Source: an uncultured Halieaceae bacterium (GTDB lineage Bacteria; Pseudomonadota; Gammaproteobacteria; Pseudomonadales; Halieaceae). From it: a stretch of 8,992 nt of DNA. The notes under the pieces are model-generated. The model had not been told where the DNA came from. It searched no databases and was given only the letters and a program-made list of their open reading frames with translations. Within the stretch, counting starts at the first letter, position 1. Each line of letters opens with the position of its first letter. This document shows positions 7,221-8,992 of the stretch, one piece after another. Position numbers and translations under genes: made by a program. The stretch lies in the NCBI GenBank assembly GCA_913063005.1, contig CAJXZI010000064.1:1-8992 (forward strand), written 5' to 3'.

Positions 7221-7226
7221 GGTGAT
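7221..7226 (+). promoter_or_regulatory. Ribosome-binding site deciding the udk start
   Basis: GGTGAT matches the 5' part of the anti-Shine-Dalgarno pairing region (the GGTGAT of GGAGGTGAT) and lies seven bases before the ATG at 7234. Earlier in-frame starts (GTG 7207, GTG 7222, ATG 7225) have no well-placed purine-rich site, so 7234 is preferred. Confidence 0.4.
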
Positions 7227-7233
7227 GGATTCG

Positions 7234-7839
7234 ATGCAAAAACCGCACATCATTGCAGTTGTTGGCGCCTCGGGCAGTGGTAAAAGTACGGTCGTGGCGC
7301 AATTGCAAAACGATCTCAGCATCTCTGTATCAGTCATACAGGTGGATCAGTACTACCGTGATTTGAGCCATCTAATACTCTCTGAGCGGGATAAGGTTAA
7401 CTTTGACCATCCTGACGCCATCGAGTTCGAGCTGCTCCGCGAGGATTTACAGTCCCTGAAGCGCGGCGAGAGTATTGATGCGCCTATCTATGATTTTACG
7501 GTTCATAATCGCGCCAGTGTCACTCAACACATTGAGGCAAAAGACATCATCATTCTCGAGGGCATCCTTGCTCTGGCGGATCCCAAAACCGCAAAGCTCG
7601 TTGATCGAGTGGTATTCATCGACACGCCACTCGAGGTTTGCTTGGCGAGAAGGATCAAGCGGGACAGTCTTGAACGCGGTCGTTCCGAAGCATCAGTGCG
7701 TGATTTCTGGACAACCCGAGCGGAGCCGATGTTTTTCGAGTATGTCGCACCATGGAAAGCAAAGGCGGACTTAGTCCTCAGCGGGCAAGAGGAGGGCGCG
7801 CGGACTCAAGCGCGGCTCAAGGCATGGTTGCTAGAGTGA
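7234..7839 (+). CDS. udk: Uridine kinase (uridine/cytidine phosphorylating)
   Basis: P-loop nucleoside kinase that phosphorylates uridine, and in the family also cytidine, to the monophosphate in pyrimidine salvage; cytosolic. The 201 aa are slightly shorter than E. coli Udk (213). The Walker A motif is GASGSGKST (11-19). Further family marks are VDQYYRD with Asp38 as the likely catalytic base, NFDHPDA with Asp58, PIYDFTVHNR with Tyr86 and His91 for base and sugar binding, IILEGILAL, the DTPLEVCLARRIKRD lid region and ERGRS. The start at 7234 puts the P-loop at the usual distance from the N terminus; ATG 7225 would add three residues. The gene is 61 bp after the esterase, and its last nine bases overlap the convergent HNH gene, so no separate terminator is seen. 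Its DNA is less GC-rich than the crotonase gene but is otherwise unremarkable. Confidence 0.93.
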   Translation: MQKPHIIAVVGASGSGKSTVVAQLQNDLSISVSVIQVDQYYRDLSHLILSERDKVNFDHPDAIEFELLREDLQSLKRGESIDAPIYDFTVHNRASVTQHIEAKDIIILEGILALADPKTAKLVDRVVFIDTPLEVCLARRIKRDSLERGRSEASVRDFWTTRAEPMFFEYVAPWKAKADLVLSGQEEGARTQARLKAWLLE

Positions 7840-8124
7840 TTCGCGCTGTTTTGAGACCCAACGAAAGTGCGCGGCTAAGGCATCGTCGTTGAGTAGCTTG
7901 TCTAGCGTGTCAAAACGCGTGGCGAGGGTAATTTCGTCGTAGGTGGCGTGAACGCCCTTGTGGCATTTTCGGCAAATATGAACACCGACGTTGAGCTCTT
8001 CTTTAGAGAAACGTTTCCGAAAGCCTTTTCGGCGGTGCATTTTTCGTGGAATAAGATGGTGGAAGGTGAGCGATACTACCCGGCCACAGCAAGCGCAGGG
8101 TAGCACCGTTTTTTGTTTGCGCAT
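7831..8124 (-). CDS. Small HNH-type zinc-binding protein (HNH endonuclease family)
   Basis: A 97-aa protein with a compact HNH (beta-beta-alpha metal) motif. It has Cys10-x2-Cys13, the His22-His23 pair in LTFHHLIPRK, Asn45, and the second zinc pair Cys51-x2-Cys54, followed by His55 and His59 (CRKCHKGVH). The spacing suits a structural zinc plus a nuclease-type metal site. Similar short stand-alone proteins ending in FRWVSKQR occur widely in gammaproteobacteria, usually annotated as HNH endonuclease without proven function. The start at 8124 is the only possible one, because an in-frame TGA lies at 8134-8136. I see no well-placed ribosome-binding site. The gene converges on udk with a nine-base overlap. 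Its upstream region is replaced within about 25 bp by unrelated AT-rich sensor DNA, so its native promoter may be missing. It could be restriction- or repair-related, but context gives no partner. Confidence 0.82.
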   Translation of the reverse strand: MRKQKTVLPCACCGRVVSLTFHHLIPRKMHRRKGFRKRFSKEELNVGVHICRKCHKGVHATYDEITLATRFDTLDKLLNDDALAAHFRWVSKQRESL

Positions 8125-8992
8125 CAGGCGGGATCACTCTCCGCCGAGGCGTTTGATACCAAGGTTTGTCAATTTCAAAACGTGTCGATTCTGACAAGGC
8201 TATGGTTTCTCCCTTAATATTTAAAACCCTAGCAGAAAGCGAATAACTTCCTGGTTGTAAATTATAGTAGGTCTTAAGAGTACTTAACGAAAGATCGGTA
8301 ATAGTGTCCTGATCTGATATCAACTGATACTCATAAGCTGGCGGATATCTTTCACTAAAACTGGGGTGTGTATATCTCACTCTAATTGTAGACTCTTCGG
8401 CCTTTAATAGGTGAAACTCTTCAGGCAGAAGTCTTACAAATTCATCTTGCCGCGCAACCTCAAGGTTCAAAGACCATATAGGGAAAGGTGTTGGCTCATT
8501 ATCCTTTAGGTTTGTGTCAAGGACTAAAAACCCATCCTTCAGTCCGATCAAATATTCATAAGCGCCAATGGCGTTAATGTTCTCAAAGCCACTTACACCA
8601 AAAGATGCAAGACGGGTTTCTGGTAAAAACTCCTCGGTGGCCATATATTCTCCTGTGTCTGTCACGCGAAGACGAATGACCTTCTCCTTTGACAAGAATG
8701 AAGCCTCATCAGGCCTGATTGAGTTTTGCGCAGGACGCACAATGGGGTCTGAAATAAGGGTTGTCAGTTCTCGGTGGTATCGAAGTGCTCCTTTCTCTAC
8801 ATTAAACACTCCCTCAGAGCTCTTATAATAAAGTTCATCCTCCAATAAAAATAAGCTACTGGCCGTACCCAATGCTGGTATCTGTTTTTCAGAACGAACA
8901 ACAAGGTTAGTCCAATCAAAATCGAGTAAGAAAACCCCGAGACTTTCGTGATTAACGACAACTACATCATCACGGAGCTCTACAAATCTTGA
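8003..8992 (-). CDS. Partial two-component-type sensor (beta-propeller plus Y_Y_Y domain), probably 3'-truncated
   Basis: The frame is open from the right edge to a TAA at 8003, giving 329 residues with the start outside the window. The part to about 8420 has repeats such as ESLGVFLLDFDW, SEGVFNVE and KDGFLVLDT, typical of the ligand-binding propeller of periplasmic sensors. Bases 8147-8420 encode a triple-tyrosine (Y_Y_Y) domain: PPAYEYQL, YYNLQPGSYSLSARVLN and RFEIDKPWYQTP. In the family a transmembrane helix and a kinase, GGDEF or DNA-binding output domain follow. Here homology stops after QTP, and the remaining 47 residues are arginine- and proline-rich and overlap the HNH gene in another frame. 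This looks like a truncated gene or pseudogene rather than a designed ending. The DNA is much more AT-rich than the rest (about 35% GC at 8221-8280), suggesting separate ancestry. Confidence 0.7.
   Translation of the reverse strand, partial: SRFVELRDDVVVVNHESLGVFLLDFDWTNLVVRSEKQIPALGTASSLFLLEDELYYKSSEGVFNVEKGALRYHRELTTLISDPIVRPAQNSIRPDEASFLSKEKVIRLRVTDTGEYMATEEFLPETRLASFGVSGFENINAIGAYEYLIGLKDGFLVLDTNLKDNEPTPFPIWSLNLEVARQDEFVRLLPEEFHLLKAEESTIRVRYTHPSFSERYPPAYEYQLISDQDTITDLSLSTLKTYYNLQPGSYSLSARVLNIKGETIALSESTRFEIDKPWYQTPRRRVIPPDAQTKNGATLRLLWPGSIAHLPPSYSTKNAPPKRLSETFL

Noticed and set aside
8003..8146. C-terminal 47 residues of the sensor frame as a real domain
   Set aside because: This stretch is the HNH gene and its upstream region read in a second frame. 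It shows no domain motif and is better explained as read-through past a truncation.
1..8992. A hidden defence, CRISPR, toxin-antitoxin or mobile-element system
   Set aside because: I looked for array-like direct repeats, transposase or integrase motifs, paired small toxin/antitoxin genes and attachment-site duplications and saw none. The HNH gene alone has no partner that would make a defence system.

Overview
The window (8992 bp, mid-50s % GC over most of its length by eye) looks like chromosome from a marine-type gammaproteobacterium. The AvtA, TpiA, TLP1-type thiolase, HSD10-like dehydrogenase, crotonase, Udk and small HNH proteins all fit that, but no rRNA or other firm taxonomic marker is present, so the placement is inference. 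Most of the window is ordinary metabolic coding sequence. I found no CRISPR array, tRNA, rRNA or insertion sequence, and no gene-free stretch longer than about 90 bp.

Layout. (1) Bases 1-102 hold the 3' end of an unrecognised + strand gene that runs 22 bp into the end of a convergent valine-pyruvate aminotransferase gene (avtA, - strand). (2) A short divergent intergenic region with a small palindrome separates avtA from a + strand four-gene run (1451-5312): triosephosphate isomerase, a thiolase-like protein of the TLP1 type that lacks the usual nucleophilic cysteine, a short-chain dehydrogenase resembling mammalian HSD17B10, and an enoyl-CoA hydratase-type crotonase. The first two genes overlap by one base (TAATG), the next gaps are 26 and 30 bp, and a strong intrinsic terminator closes the unit. 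(3) A type-B carboxylesterase with a lipoprotein signal peptide follows, then uridine kinase (udk). (4) A small HNH-type zinc protein on the - strand converges on udk with a 9 bp overlap. (5) From about 8147 to the right edge, AT-richer DNA on the - strand encodes part of a beta-propeller/triple-tyrosine (Y_Y_Y) sensor. Its recognisable homology stops abruptly beside the HNH gene, before the expected transmembrane and output domains.

How the genes fit together. The dehydrogenase and crotonase would catalyse the hydration and NAD-dependent oxidation steps of a beta-oxidation-like pathway, possibly for branched short-chain acyl-CoAs as in isoleucine breakdown. The thiolase-like protein would act on acyl-CoA but probably not by classical thiolysis. 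Why a glycolytic isomerase leads this operon is unclear and is the most unusual contextual feature. The other point worth a second look is the junction near 8147, which looks like a recombination or deletion scar, or an island edge, that removed the sensor's 3' half.
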